From contig JAEWYQ010000025.1 of assembly GCA_023395555.1 (NCBI GenBank), positions 1 through 64,000 of the forward strand: DNA of 64,000 bases, in the 5' to 3' direction. Below, piece after piece: positions 10,301-19,300 of this stretch (position 1 is its first letter; every line of letters starts with the position of its first letter). Both the position numbers and the translations under genes were made by a program. The notes under the pieces were generated by a model. The model did no database searches. It had not been told where the DNA came from and saw only the letters and a list, made by a program, of their open reading frames with translations. This DNA comes from Bacillota bacterium (GTDB taxonomy: Bacteria; Bacillota; Clostridia; Lachnospirales; Lachnospiraceae).

Positions 10301-10458
10301 ATACCAGCGGAATTTATTACTTTGATAGAAATAATTATCTTACGGTTCGGGTGACCAAAAGAGATACATCCTTAATCGTTAAGCTTCAGCAAACCTCTGC
10401 AAAATTGGTAATGCTGGGAAGAAGAAAGCGGTTTACATATGGCGGTGAGGTATTATAG
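7327..10458 (+). CDS. Giant membrane-anchored surface protein: His-rich, core domain, Ig-like repeats, Cys knuckles
   Basis: 1043 residues; GGGAGGAGAGAG precedes the ATG. Layout: membrane helix 4-25; pilin-like helix and the segment KKGYLDIPAYEAYIRELDAS; a His-rich stretch (about 105-137, with HTDACYSGHRHKG and THTHAHT); two CxxC pairs (near 150 and 180); a core domain (about 210-405) almost identical to that of the next gene; then Ig-like repeats of ~85 residues alternating with four short knuckles at about 651-676, 749-769, 845-867 and 946-967. The first three knuckles are CPxC...CPxC; the last is CPNGH...CPFC. Such knuckles usually bind Zn2+. The N-terminus suggests insertion like a TadE/TadG-type subunit and an outward-facing stalk. 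Substrate or partner unknown; no enzyme motif recognised. Confidence 0.8.
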   Translation: MDFPGRLIAAFLAAVIITIVPLQYIARTAEESIDSHIAEHTEHFSDTLRKKGYLDIPAYEAYIRELDASGQRFDLEIEDIHPVTGKDVAYQKEKPAASLSLFAAHVHTDACYSGHRHKGADNQKFTHTHAHTAGKCRRYVYYIGLDVKCSSCGASYYWSVVGKDMNGNNIGTPVPHGNTCWECNKATITTKEHNSYTYSCGYDVFTTDSTSADEVAFGVTMAYPGMSYPQNTNSATYNSGCYSYHQSNDWHSLRKYSGYGTWINQAEVFDTVLRSSRSFCDIPARYEKEYWASNRSGLGETKWYEIDYAARVLGNYNVVYDFKYYGWYSSQSHPKNDWPSGISGTETAYLFSSFHSSIERYAGGTAFKGDASESWKYRYVGTDLHICGFDHSLGVNKWVLACGQAEDTTYDCDKVVMSISPLHPVQTVKKGESIITRATAVYMDGHTGTVDCTSNYNPNLPGVQTVTLTYSGLVGDVQTTGKRTCTVSVTVIDKTLQSLAVTPPSQTVPLKGTPSFTVTAYYSNGTSAVIPLGKYSVSAYSTATSGQKTITFTYTEEGVTKTATAAVYVDNLLSISAIPEELTVEKYTAKLPLSLKVTYLYSSSKTISSGYSITGYNPSSIGKQKVTASYTDQGTTVSTAVTVNVTPLHRTCPQCQNVYEMNPDDTDPGCPICRETVVGITVSPEEMEVMQGEDLPIIVRAMYRNGAAKEVSGWSSNYDPDKTGLQPVTVEYGGYAASIYVWVKEGEIVCPVCQTHYPAWEDRCPVCREKVTGIQVNPEEITVNQYDEIILQVLATYADGLTSLVTDWSIDRTSQTAGVFTATISYQGFTAQVKLTVLSASSVTCPVCGLVYDAAEYPNGCPVCSEVITGIEAYLSSGSRLVQYGTLPQISVSLIYLDTHREIIETGFTTEGFDPFRKGVQTILVRYLEFSCTLEAEVVDALGTVTCPNGHIYYLNEDGTDPGCPFCAIGEGHEVILFYEITYLPEILEVLYTSGIYYFDRNNYLTVRVTKRDTSLIVKLQQTSAKLVMLGRRKRFTYGGEVL
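7960..8550 (+). repeat. Core-domain copy A (long direct repeat shared with 11240-11826)
   Basis: Encodes the core domain of the first giant protein. A run of about 105 nt from GTGTACGATTTTAAG (8281) differs from the other copy at only a few bases by eye. Similarity falls away sharply at the following Ig-like repeats, whereas the upstream His-rich segment is more loosely similar. Confidence 0.85.
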
Positions 10459-10460
10459 GC

Positions 10461-12707
10461 ATGGATAAACTACTCAAATTTATCTTCGATATTGTAATTG
10501 CAATTGTTCTGATGTTCGGGGCAGTTCTGATTTATTTCGGTTTAAGAACAGAAAGCGTCATAGGAACGATGGACACCATGATAACGGAAGAGTTCCTTAC
10601 CGGAATAAAAAAGAATGGCTGTCTTGAACATGGTCAGTATGAAGAATATCTCCACCGGCTGTCCCTCACCGGTACGATATACGATCTCCGGTTTGAACAT
10701 GAATATAGTATCTGGGAACCGGAATACCGCATGAGGACCATAGAGGAGATTATAGAAGCTCAAAAAGCAGCTTACACCGGAGAAAACATCTACCACTACC
10801 GGGAGGTCACAACGAGCCGGCCCGATGTAACAGACCCGATTGATAACAGCGGCCTCACCATGAATACGGAAACAAATGAAAGTGTCCTTGCCGGCGCTGT
10901 GAATACACCTTCCACGGGGCATACCCATACGGATTCGTGTTATGCAGGGCATATACATAAGGGAGATAGAACCTTTACCCATACCCATGCACACACGGCA
11001 GCGGCAGGGTGCAAGCGGTATATGTGGTGTGCCGGAGCCGATGTGACATGTCATTCCTGCGGAGCATCCTATTACTGGACGATTGTAACACGCGATCCCG
11101 ATGGCAGAAATCTGGATACTCCGACAATGCCGGTTAACTGGTGTATCTCCTGCGGTGCCGGCACAGTAACGAATACATTGGGAGTGAACAAATACGCCTA
11201 TAGCTGCGGTTATAATATCCATACCACGGATGATATGAATTCGGACGAGGCGGCCTTTGGGGTAACCATGACATACCCCGGGATGGGTTACCCGCAGAAT
11301 ACCAACAGTGCCACCTATACTTCCGGATGTTATACCTATCATCAGTCGAATGACTGGCGCAGCTTGAAAAGGTATTCCGGGTATGGAGTATGGATAAACG
11401 AGGCGGAGGTATTTGATGCGGTTTTGCGCCGCAGCAGCAGCTTCTGTGACATCCCCGCCCGGTATGAGAAGGAATATTGGGCCAGTGACCGAGAGGGACT
11501 CGGAGAAACCAAGCGGTATGAAATCGATTATGCGGCAAGGGTGTTGGGGAGGTATAGTGTGGTGTACGATTTTAAGTATTATGGGTGGTACAGCTCCCAG
11601 TCCCATCCTAAAAACGATTGGCCCAACGGGATATCGGGAACGGAGACGGCCTATCTCTTCTCCAGTTTCCACAGCAGTATTGAGAGATATGCCGGAGGAA
11701 CGGCATTCAAGGGGGACGTATCGGACTCCTGGAGATACCGGTATACAGGAACGGATCTTCCTATCTGCGGCTTTGACCACTCCCTGGGGGTGAACCGATG
11801 GGTGCCGGCCTGCGGCCTGGAGGAAGATGCACGGTTAGTCTGTCCGGATAAAGTAGTAAGCATCACCCCCACCCATCCGCTGCAGTCGGTCTATACGAAT
11901 GAACCCTTAATCACCACGGTCAGAGCAACCTATGCGGACGGGAGCGAAAAAACAGTACTGGCAGCCGCTGATTTTTCCGCCGGAACCCCGGTATCCAATA
12001 AGAGGGTTACGTTAAGCTATACAGACAGCCTCGGCAATACCAAAACCTGTACCATAACCGTGAATGTCGTTCCCCGCAACAGAACCTGTGCCAATGGACA
12101 TCTTTATAACCTGAGCCCGGATGGCAGTGATCCCGGCTGCCCCTTCTGCCGTGCTTATGTGGCCAATCTACGTATCCTTCATCCTCCGACATCCACTTTT
12201 ACAATTACCATAGGGACAACCTTAAAGGAGAACGGATTAAAGCTGCTGGTCACTTACATGAACGGACGCATGGAAACAATAACGGAGGGGTATGTTGATA
12301 ATCTTGACAAGCAATACCTGGGGACCAAAATGGTGACCATAGGCTACAAGGGAGCAAGTACCCAGCTTCTGGTGACAACAGTCTGTGCAAAGATGGTTTG
12401 TGATGTATGCGGTTTTCTCTATGATCTGTATCCGGACGGAACCAACCCCGGATGCCCAAGGTGTATTTCCAAAATCCCGATATTCACCGGTAATGTACTG
12501 GAATATGAAGGAAAGGAGTATACCGAAGAGATCCTTGAGCAGATGTATGAGAGAGGCAGCTATGATCTCACCATGGATAACACCTTCAGCATCTGGTTGA
12601 AAAACAAGTCTCCTAACGTGGCAAGAAGCCTGTTAAAGAAATTGTATCCATCCCTGTCGAAAGAATGGATATCGCGCAGGTTCAATGAAAATATAAAAGC
12701 AAAATAG
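10461..12707 (+). CDS. Giant membrane-anchored surface protein, paralogue of the preceding gene
   Basis: 748 residues, starting 2 nt after the previous stop. Same order as its neighbour: membrane helix (8-28), the segment KKNGCLEHGQYEEYLHRLSL, a His-rich stretch (about 153-184, HTDSCYAGHIHKG, THTHAHT), CxxC pairs, the core domain (about 262-447), then only two Ig-like/knuckle units: CANGH...CPFC (about 542-563) and CDVCGFLYDLYPDG...CPRC (about 646-668). The latter recalls a rubredoxin knuckle, but with a much shorter loop, so zinc is more likely than redox iron. N- and C-termini are well diverged from the neighbour while the core is nearly the same, suggesting duplication followed by gene conversion or strong constraint. 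Likely pairs with its neighbour in one surface structure. Confidence 0.8.
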   Translation: MDKLLKFIFDIVIAIVLMFGAVLIYFGLRTESVIGTMDTMITEEFLTGIKKNGCLEHGQYEEYLHRLSLTGTIYDLRFEHEYSIWEPEYRMRTIEEIIEAQKAAYTGENIYHYREVTTSRPDVTDPIDNSGLTMNTETNESVLAGAVNTPSTGHTHTDSCYAGHIHKGDRTFTHTHAHTAAAGCKRYMWCAGADVTCHSCGASYYWTIVTRDPDGRNLDTPTMPVNWCISCGAGTVTNTLGVNKYAYSCGYNIHTTDDMNSDEAAFGVTMTYPGMGYPQNTNSATYTSGCYTYHQSNDWRSLKRYSGYGVWINEAEVFDAVLRRSSSFCDIPARYEKEYWASDREGLGETKRYEIDYAARVLGRYSVVYDFKYYGWYSSQSHPKNDWPNGISGTETAYLFSSFHSSIERYAGGTAFKGDVSDSWRYRYTGTDLPICGFDHSLGVNRWVPACGLEEDARLVCPDKVVSITPTHPLQSVYTNEPLITTVRATYADGSEKTVLAAADFSAGTPVSNKRVTLSYTDSLGNTKTCTITVNVVPRNRTCANGHLYNLSPDGSDPGCPFCRAYVANLRILHPPTSTFTITIGTTLKENGLKLLVTYMNGRMETITEGYVDNLDKQYLGTKMVTIGYKGASTQLLVTTVCAKMVCDVCGFLYDLYPDGTNPGCPRCISKIPIFTGNVLEYEGKEYTEEILEQMYERGSYDLTMDNTFSIWLKNKSPNVARSLLKKLYPSLSKEWISRRFNENIKAK
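11240..11826 (+). repeat. Core-domain copy B (long direct repeat of 7960-8550)
   Basis: Second copy, about 3.28 kb downstream in the same orientation. Key shared landmarks are the segments WINxAEVFDxVLR, SFCDIPARYEKEYWAS, SSQSHPKNDWP and GTDLxICGFDHSLGVN. A crossover between the copies would keep the frame and delete about 3.28 kb, leaving a hybrid gene. Confidence 0.85.
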
Positions 12708-12777
12708 AAGGGATCCGGAGACCGGCTGCTTCTTTCATTCAAAAGACCAAACAACAGGATAGAGGGGAGGTAGCCGA

Positions 12778-13812
12778 TTGAAGATTTATCATTTTATATT
12801 GATATTTTTGATCTTCTTTTTTGCGGCGGTCATAAAGACAGATATACAGATTGGAGAAATGAAAGAAATCGAGAGAGAAAAAGCAGAACTTACAGAAAGT
12901 CTGGATTCAGCCGCATCGGATGCGATTAATTACCTGGCCGCCTCCGGAAGATATGGGACCAGTTCAATTGAAAAGGAAAAAGTGATAAGCACTTTTTTTA
13001 CTTCCCTTTATGTCTCCCTCGGCATTATTTCTGACCGGAATAAGCAGGCGGAACTGGAGCTTTATATCCCGGTAATTCTCTTATGTGATGCAGACGGATT
13101 TTATGTATATTATTACGAGGACTATGAAGGGGAATACGGAGAAATCCTTACCCAAAGAATGTGGTCGGAGAAAATGCCATATTTTTATCAGGATACAGAC
13201 TTTATCTACGGATTTTCTTTGGCAGATGAAGTGGACTTATATGATATTAATAATCTCTTTCAGGATGCTGCAAAAGTCAGAAAAGAGAACTATCATTTGA
13301 TTCAAACGGAGGAATATTATAAAGAGTTTAGAAAAGCGAATCCGGGGAGCATCCTTCTGAATGATGAAGTGTATCACACGGTCAGAAAAACAGCAATTAT
13401 GAGTCAATTGGAAGAAGTCCTTTCCTTCTACACAAATCAACATAACTATATCGCACGCCAGCATGGGATCACCTATCAGTTTAGTTTCCCGCCAGGGCAG
13501 AGAGAGGAATGGGCGCAATACCTCGATGATGTGAACTTGGTGGTAGTATTTCAGGGCTATCCATATGGCACAGGTCAGGATTATACCTTTAACAAAATAG
13601 CCTCCTCCGGCGCAAATGTTTTAAAGAAGCCGATTTATTTTGTTGAAGAGAGGAGCTGGTATTTTCTGGCGCACAAGGCGGGATGTCCGAAGCTTATTGG
13701 AAATACCATGATCCTGGAGGAGGCATTTGACAGCCTGCTGGAATGTGCCAAAATAGGCGCTTATTGTGATGACTGTATTGAAAATGGCGCAAGGGCGCCG
13801 ATTCTAAAATAA
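12778..13812 (+). CDS. TadE-like membrane-anchored protein of unknown function
   Basis: 344 residues from a TTG start at 12778, chosen because AGAGGGGAGG lies at 12761-12770 and the N-terminus begins with a membrane helix directly (residues 4-18). A Glu/Lys-rich helix with LDSAASDAINYLA follows, typical of TadE-like subunits. The body has aromatic-rich strands (DGFYVYYYEDYEGEYGE) and a Cys-rich C-terminus with CAKIGAYCDDC. No enzymatic motif is recognised. It sits in the operon between the giant surface proteins and the metalloprotease, 70 nt after the former and 19 nt before the latter. Probably a structural or assembly subunit of the machine. Confidence 0.7.
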   Translation: MKIYHFILIFLIFFFAAVIKTDIQIGEMKEIEREKAELTESLDSAASDAINYLAASGRYGTSSIEKEKVISTFFTSLYVSLGIISDRNKQAELELYIPVILLCDADGFYVYYYEDYEGEYGEILTQRMWSEKMPYFYQDTDFIYGFSLADEVDLYDINNLFQDAAKVRKENYHLIQTEEYYKEFRKANPGSILLNDEVYHTVRKTAIMSQLEEVLSFYTNQHNYIARQHGITYQFSFPPGQREEWAQYLDDVNLVVVFQGYPYGTGQDYTFNKIASSGANVLKKPIYFVEERSWYFLAHKAGCPKLIGNTMILEEAFDSLLECAKIGAYCDDCIENGARAPILK

Positions 13813-13831
13813 TGAGGTAAAAAGGGGAAAG

Positions 13832-14860
13832 ATGAATCTGCTATTTTCTTTGATTTTTTCTACGGTATTAAGCTTTCTGTTTCATATCATCATGCATGAA
13901 ATTGGTCATTTTATTGCCGGACTGCTAACAGGATGGAGATTGGTTCACATACAAATTTTTTGTTTTGTATTTACAAAAAACACTCATAATACTTCCTTCC
14001 AAATAAAAAAAATAAATTCTATTAGCTGTCAGTGTATTATGTATCCGAAATCGAATATGAGTGACTCAAGCTGCTATACACTGGGCGGCATATGCATGAA
14101 TGCGATGTTGGCTTTGATTTTTCTGTACGAACTAAATACCTTACCAATGGTCGGAGTTAGGTGGATATTCACTTTTTGCTTCTTCTCATGCGGCATATCC
14201 GTATTTCTTATGAATGCTGTTCCGAATACCAAAAAGATATGCAATGATATGGCCTGTTATCTCTTATGTAAGAAAGAAAAGTATACACATTATATCCATA
14301 ACGTTCAGTTGACGGTGGCAAAACAGCTTTCGAAGGGGTTGAGCTACCGGAATTGTGAAACACCTGTTTTAAAAGAAAACATAGAAGCAAATGATATCCT
14401 GGCATATCAAGTGATATTGGAATTTTACTATTATCTTGACTGTGACCTTTATTACCGGGCCAAAAGTACACTTGAAAAGATAGATCGTGACCGGCATATC
14501 AGCCGTGGAGTCTATAAAATTATTATGCTTGAGACATTATACTATGATTTATTCATGGATATTTTAAATAAGACAATTCTGGTTTTGAATCGAAATCCTT
14601 TTTATAGAGATCTCGATAGTTATATACAAAAATATGAAACGGCTGGAGATATTCATTCAGAGAGAGTGAAAGCGATTAGAAAGGCATATCAATTTTATAG
14701 AAATGGAGATATTCAGGGAGGAGTTCAGTCATTGGATGAGGCGATTGCAGGAATGCGGAAAATGGGGGCCTTATATGCAGGGGAGAAAATCTTCTGCTTA
14801 GATCAATTAGAGGGGATCCGTAATATCCTGCGCCGGGATTTGCTTATGACAAAACTGTAA
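13832..14860 (+). CDS. S2P/M50-like intramembrane zinc metalloprotease with helical C-terminal domain
   Basis: 342 residues from ATG 13832 (AAAGGGGAAAG site). The first helix carries HEIGH (22-26), the zinc motif of site-2 proteases. A later membrane segment has LGGICMN (84-90), like the G-x-x-x-N motif, and NAVPNTKKICND (128-139), matching the third-ligand motif N-x-x-P...D. All metal-ligand positions thus appear intact. Residues from about 180 are helical, possibly TPR-like (YYLDCDLYYRAKSTLEKID). It is the last gene of the Tad-like run. No A24 prepilin peptidase is in the window, so processing of the pilin-like subunits or of an operon regulator by this protease is an attractive inference, not shown. 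AT-rich compared with its neighbours. Confidence 0.82.
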   Translation: MNLLFSLIFSTVLSFLFHIIMHEIGHFIAGLLTGWRLVHIQIFCFVFTKNTHNTSFQIKKINSISCQCIMYPKSNMSDSSCYTLGGICMNAMLALIFLYELNTLPMVGVRWIFTFCFFSCGISVFLMNAVPNTKKICNDMACYLLCKKEKYTHYIHNVQLTVAKQLSKGLSYRNCETPVLKENIEANDILAYQVILEFYYYLDCDLYYRAKSTLEKIDRDRHISRGVYKIIMLETLYYDLFMDILNKTILVLNRNPFYRDLDSYIQKYETAGDIHSERVKAIRKAYQFYRNGDIQGGVQSLDEAIAGMRKMGALYAGEKIFCLDQLEGIRNILRRDLLMTKL

Positions 14861-14956
14861 GAATTGAATTCAATATATTCTTGTAATATCTAGAGAGGTA
14901 TGATGTTGAAATGGTGGTAAAATCAAGATTAATATTACATATTTTGCATTTATTCC

Positions 14957-14985
14957 TTAAATAAATGTACCGGTTATGTTATAAT
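14957..14985 (+). promoter_or_regulatory. Candidate promoter for the SLH-like/giant protein pair
   Basis: A TATAAT -10 box at 14980-14985 lies 17 bp after TTAAAT (14957-14962), about 85 bp before the start at 15071. The -35 box is weak. The 210-bp gap after the metalloprotease gene holds no gene and no clear terminator hairpin, so readthrough from the operon is also possible. Confidence 0.5.
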
Positions 14986-15070
14986 ATGACAACAGGATTC
15001 ATCGCAGGCAATATCCGCTCTGTATGAACATTCCTGATAACTATGACGAGAAGACCGAGGAGGAGAAGCA

Positions 15071-16312
15071 ATGAAGAAAATAATAGCAAGGGTAATCCTT
15101 ATTTCAGTAATGTTAAATATTATTGTCGGGTTTGAAGGCGGTAGGAAAGTCGAAGCTGCAAGTGCTTATATTACGGTGAATTCTTTTTCCGGCGCACTGG
15201 CCGATGAATTGGGACTGGTATATGAACAAGGGAAAAACGGTGCTGCCAAAGCACTTCAGGAAGCCGGGATTATGAAGGAGGGGGATTTCAAGGATCTTGA
15301 TAAAAGCCTTACCAGGGGAGATATGCTGGTCTTGCTAAATCGGGCTGATGAATATGTGAGCAATGATACGATAGAAGAATGGCGTGTCAATATGGTCCTG
15401 GAAAAGCGTATTTCGGATATTAAGAGCGTTTCTGCGTCAAAGAGGACAGATATAGCTAAAGGATACATAAAGGGCTTTATGAAGGGCTACAGCAACGGTA
15501 ATTATATCACGAACCGTAATCTGAAGCTGAAGAACAAGGTAACAAAGGATGGCGCATTATCCAGTGTAAAGATGATTAAGGAAAAGTCCCTGCGGGCCGG
15601 GATCAGCCCGGACGGGCAGCTGATCCGGACAACGAACCTACCGAAGAATGCAGAGAATTATGAATACATTCTGGCCAGCTTTCCGAACAAATTCTATGAA
15701 AAGAAATTTGAGTTCATGTTTTATGATCAATACAAAGCCGGCGAAATCCGTGATTATTGGCTGTATCCGGCAGAAATGCGGAAGTCAAAATTCCGCACCT
15801 GGAATGATGAATGGGATTTTTCGATGGAGATGGATCAATATCTTTATGAATGGCAAAAGAAAGCAGAAAACTATCTGCGATATATTTTCAACGTAGATTA
15901 TCGCATAGTAGACGATGAATGGATTAAAGGATTGGCTTCCTGTTATGTTAAAAGTAATCTGGACGAAGTTGATCGAATTAAATCGTATTACATAAAACAT
16001 ATGAAAGATAATAAAGTGGTTGTTGAAAGCTCGATTATTGCAGTTGAACCTTCTACTCTTTATAAGGATAACGCTTATTGTATTAGAGCCTATGTTCGTT
16101 ATCGTATCACAGCTAAAGATATCAATGTAAAACAAAACCGGCTGCTACGGGTACAGTATCCCCAATTAAAAGATCTTAAAAGTGGAGAGTGGAGAGAAGG
16201 TATCTTTGATATTCGATTCGGGACAAATAATGGGTACCAGGGAGACGGTTCGTACTTTGCAATCGACAGTTTAACCTGGTTCACAGATGAAATGAATGTA
16301 CCAGTAGATTAA
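15071..16312 (+). CDS. Secreted protein with SLH-like N-terminal region
   Basis: 413 residues from ATG 15071 (GAGGAGGAGAAGC). Residues 1-30 are a Sec signal peptide (MKKIIARVILISVM...KVEA-AS). Residues about 45-165 contain two SLH-like units (AAKALQEAGIMKEGDFKDLD with LTRGDMLVLLNRA; IAKGYIKGFMKGYSNGNY), suggesting cell-wall or S-layer attachment. The remaining ~240 residues are of unknown fold, rich in aromatic and charged residues. It lies 210 bp after the metalloprotease gene and 13 bp before the largest gene of the region, so it is probably expressed with that gene. A wall-anchoring partner of the surface apparatus is a reasonable inference. Confidence 0.72.
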   Translation: MKKIIARVILISVMLNIIVGFEGGRKVEAASAYITVNSFSGALADELGLVYEQGKNGAAKALQEAGIMKEGDFKDLDKSLTRGDMLVLLNRADEYVSNDTIEEWRVNMVLEKRISDIKSVSASKRTDIAKGYIKGFMKGYSNGNYITNRNLKLKNKVTKDGALSSVKMIKEKSLRAGISPDGQLIRTTNLPKNAENYEYILASFPNKFYEKKFEFMFYDQYKAGEIRDYWLYPAEMRKSKFRTWNDEWDFSMEMDQYLYEWQKKAENYLRYIFNVDYRIVDDEWIKGLASCYVKSNLDEVDRIKSYYIKHMKDNKVVVESSIIAVEPSTLYKDNAYCIRAYVRYRITAKDINVKQNRLLRVQYPQLKDLKSGEWREGIFDIRFGTNNGYQGDGSYFAIDSLTWFTDEMNVPVD

Positions 16313-16325
16313 GGGGGTAAGTACA

Positions 16326-19300
16326 CTGAACAAAAGGGTTTTAATTAAGAGAATAGCCATGATAGTTCCAATATTAATATTTCTAATAATTCCTTCGTTT
16401 AGGACAAGAGCGGATGTTATAGATGATTCAGAATCGTTTCACAGTATTACTAATTCAGATGATGAAGAAATATTGACTGTGATAATGAGAGATGGAATTA
16501 TAACGATTATCGGTAGATCAACAGCAGCCTCTTCTGGCTCGACAATCCGTTGGAGGACAATTGGAATTAACATATCCAGGAATCCAATAACATCTAACGA
16601 TACTTTTTATTCTAGTACTCATAAAAAGACCTTTAATGGGGTGGGACCGATCAGTGATGCTGGCACTTACAAATATTTGCCCTTTGACATGGGGAAGAAA
16701 GAAAGCAAGAAAAATGGAGATATTATAGAAACAACGATAACTTTTGATGCAAAAAAAGTTGCGGACACTCTTGGTACAGATTTCGATGATATTACATCGG
16801 ATACCCCCATTTACCTTCATGCCGTATTTCAGACCTATAACTTTGATCCGAATACCCAGAAAGAAACCGGTATTCGGAAAAATAATATCCGGGACTGGAA
16901 GGCTATGGTGAGGGCTGAATCCTGGAGCAATCCGGATACACTGAATGATTTTGTGAAGTATTACAACATGAAAATTCTTTTTAAGCCAGATGATCAGAAG
17001 AATGATCTTAAATTTCTGAAGGAAGACGAGAGCCAATTGATTAGTCCGGTTGCACTGGCTTCCTTGAAGCCAGGAAAAACCCTTTCCTGGTCCACGGATA
17101 GGACAGTAATAAAAAGCGGGGGTAAGGACTATGAGCTGTATAAGCGGGTCATTAAAAGTAAAAAGAGCAATAGAGCCATACCCGGCGGTACCCAGGAGCT
17201 GGGGGGAAGCGTAACGGCGGACACTCTTCGGAAGGGCAGCACCCAGGTAAAGCTTGGCGGCATGGATATCTGTCTTTATTACAGGGAGGTGAAAAATAAC
17301 GCTGCCATAAAGCTCTCTGCGGTGGATCAGGATACCGGTACGGTCATCAAGGACGAGATCGACAAAGCCGGCGTTTATGCCGGAGAAAAGTATACGCAGC
17401 CGGACGATAAGCTCTTTAGCAGTATAACCTATGGCGGAAAGGCGTATAAGAGAACGGAGAAGTATTCTTTCGCCTATACCAAGGCTAACGGCAGTGAAGC
17501 ATCCGCAATGGATACCCTGAAGGGAAGCAGCGCTCCTTTATCCATAGAGATCCCTCATGATATCAAAGCAGGAACGACAATGTATGTCAGGATCTATTAC
17601 CAGCAGGTGACGGATGGGGATATCCTGGTGACGGTGAATGCGGTCAATAAACTTACCGGAGAAACCATTAAAACCCTAACCACCGGCACGGTAAAAGGCG
17701 GAGCGAGGTATGATTATACAATCAGTGAAAATAAAATAAGCTCCGGATCAAAAAATTATGACTATTCAGGTAACTGGAAATGGTTTTACACTTCCTCCGG
17801 TTCCACTGTTGCTAGGGAGGGAAGCGGGGAGAAGGTTAGTTTCACCGCACCTTCGGCAGAAAAGATTACCGGCGGGATCACTGTCAATGTGTATTATACC
17901 GAAGGGGAGGGAGCTGGAAGCGGGAATATTACCTTGCGGGTTATCATGGTAACGGAGAGTGGCTCTTTTATCTGCGAAATATCAAAAGAGAATGTGGCCC
18001 CTAACCAGTCAATTTCAAAGACAGCAATTGATCCCCGGTCAGTGGGCGGTATATCTTATATTTTTCTCAATCAATGGGATTATGATTATACAACCTCTGC
18101 CGGCATAAACACAAAATCAGGGGATGGGCAATACATATCGTTTATGATACCTTCCACAACCCTTATGGGAAGCACTGTGACATTGAGGCTTTATTATAAA
18201 CCACTGATTGAAGAAGTAGTTGTACCGGAACCGGAAGATCCAATTTCCCTTCCCATGGATTCCCCCAGCCCCTATGCGGTAATTAACGGTGACAAGTACG
18301 GCAGTCCTTATTTCACATCAGAAAAGGGCATCTCTACCACGGAAAGCCAGTATGTATTTCTGAAAACCAAAGATTATTTATTAGGGTACACCCTGGTGAA
18401 CCGGACAGGGAAGAGAACCTTTATGATTCCTGTGACCATGGTTTATACCCTGGAATATGACTCGGCAACACCTCCCGAATACGGCGGGCCTGAGCCGGTT
18501 ACGGATATTATAGCTGACACCCAGTATATCCTGGTGGAGCGGGCCTACTCCTATTGGGAGATTACGAATCTGCGGTATTACAATGTAAGTGATGCAAGGG
18601 TGTATAATTACTCCCTGCCGGATGGAGGAGTCTCGCTGAGTGTAAATCATGCCTTTACGGATATTCCGGCTTTGAACACCTGGCATTCCTCCAATGTGAA
18701 TGACCATGTAATTCCGCCGCCGCAAGCTGCCGGTATTATTGTGTCCGCACCGTTTCCGGCTACTTCCGATGACAGTACCAGGCCGATTGCGGAGTTTATG
18801 GATCTTACCGCTTATGCCTGGATCATGACGGAGGAAGCGGGAGTGAAGAGTGATTATATCGAGTTTGATGGAAGCGTTGTGCTGTCCAATGCCATAGGCA
18901 GTAAAATGGGGGGCTCCCCGGATACCTCTGATTTTGTCCATTGTTCCACTATGGTGGGAGATAAAGCGCTCTATGTTGATAAGCAGGTAATTGATGCGAA
19001 AAAGATAAACGGGGTATATTCCTCTACGGCAAATGTAAACTATCAGCTCCATCCCTCCAGCGTAGGCTATGGACAGCAGCGGAAGAATTTCCAGGCAGAG
19101 GTAAATGATGTTACGGTCCATACACCGGTGATTTGTATCCCGGTAGTGAACGGGGATAATGATAAATGGACGCAGCTCCTTTCACCGGAGCCGGGGGCAG
19201 TACAGGTTGTACTTGATCCGGATACGACATTGAATGATTTTACAGTGAAGATATCCAACACCCTGCTTCACGGCAACCGCCCCGGATATCTGAGCAGGGA

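Noticed and set aside
10542..11780. 412-codon open frame on the minus strand opposite the second giant gene
   Set aside because: It mirrors a codon-biased plus-strand gene, has no ribosome site and no recognisable protein features; similar mirror frames occur opposite eno (36695-37858), acnA (50553-51683) and the 415-1074 gene.
9279..12463. Rubredoxin (redox iron) sites in the giant proteins
   Set aside because: The knuckles share CxxCG-x-x-Y and CPxC elements, but the loops between the Cys pairs are far shorter than in rubredoxin, and two use C-x3-H; zinc-type knuckles fit better.
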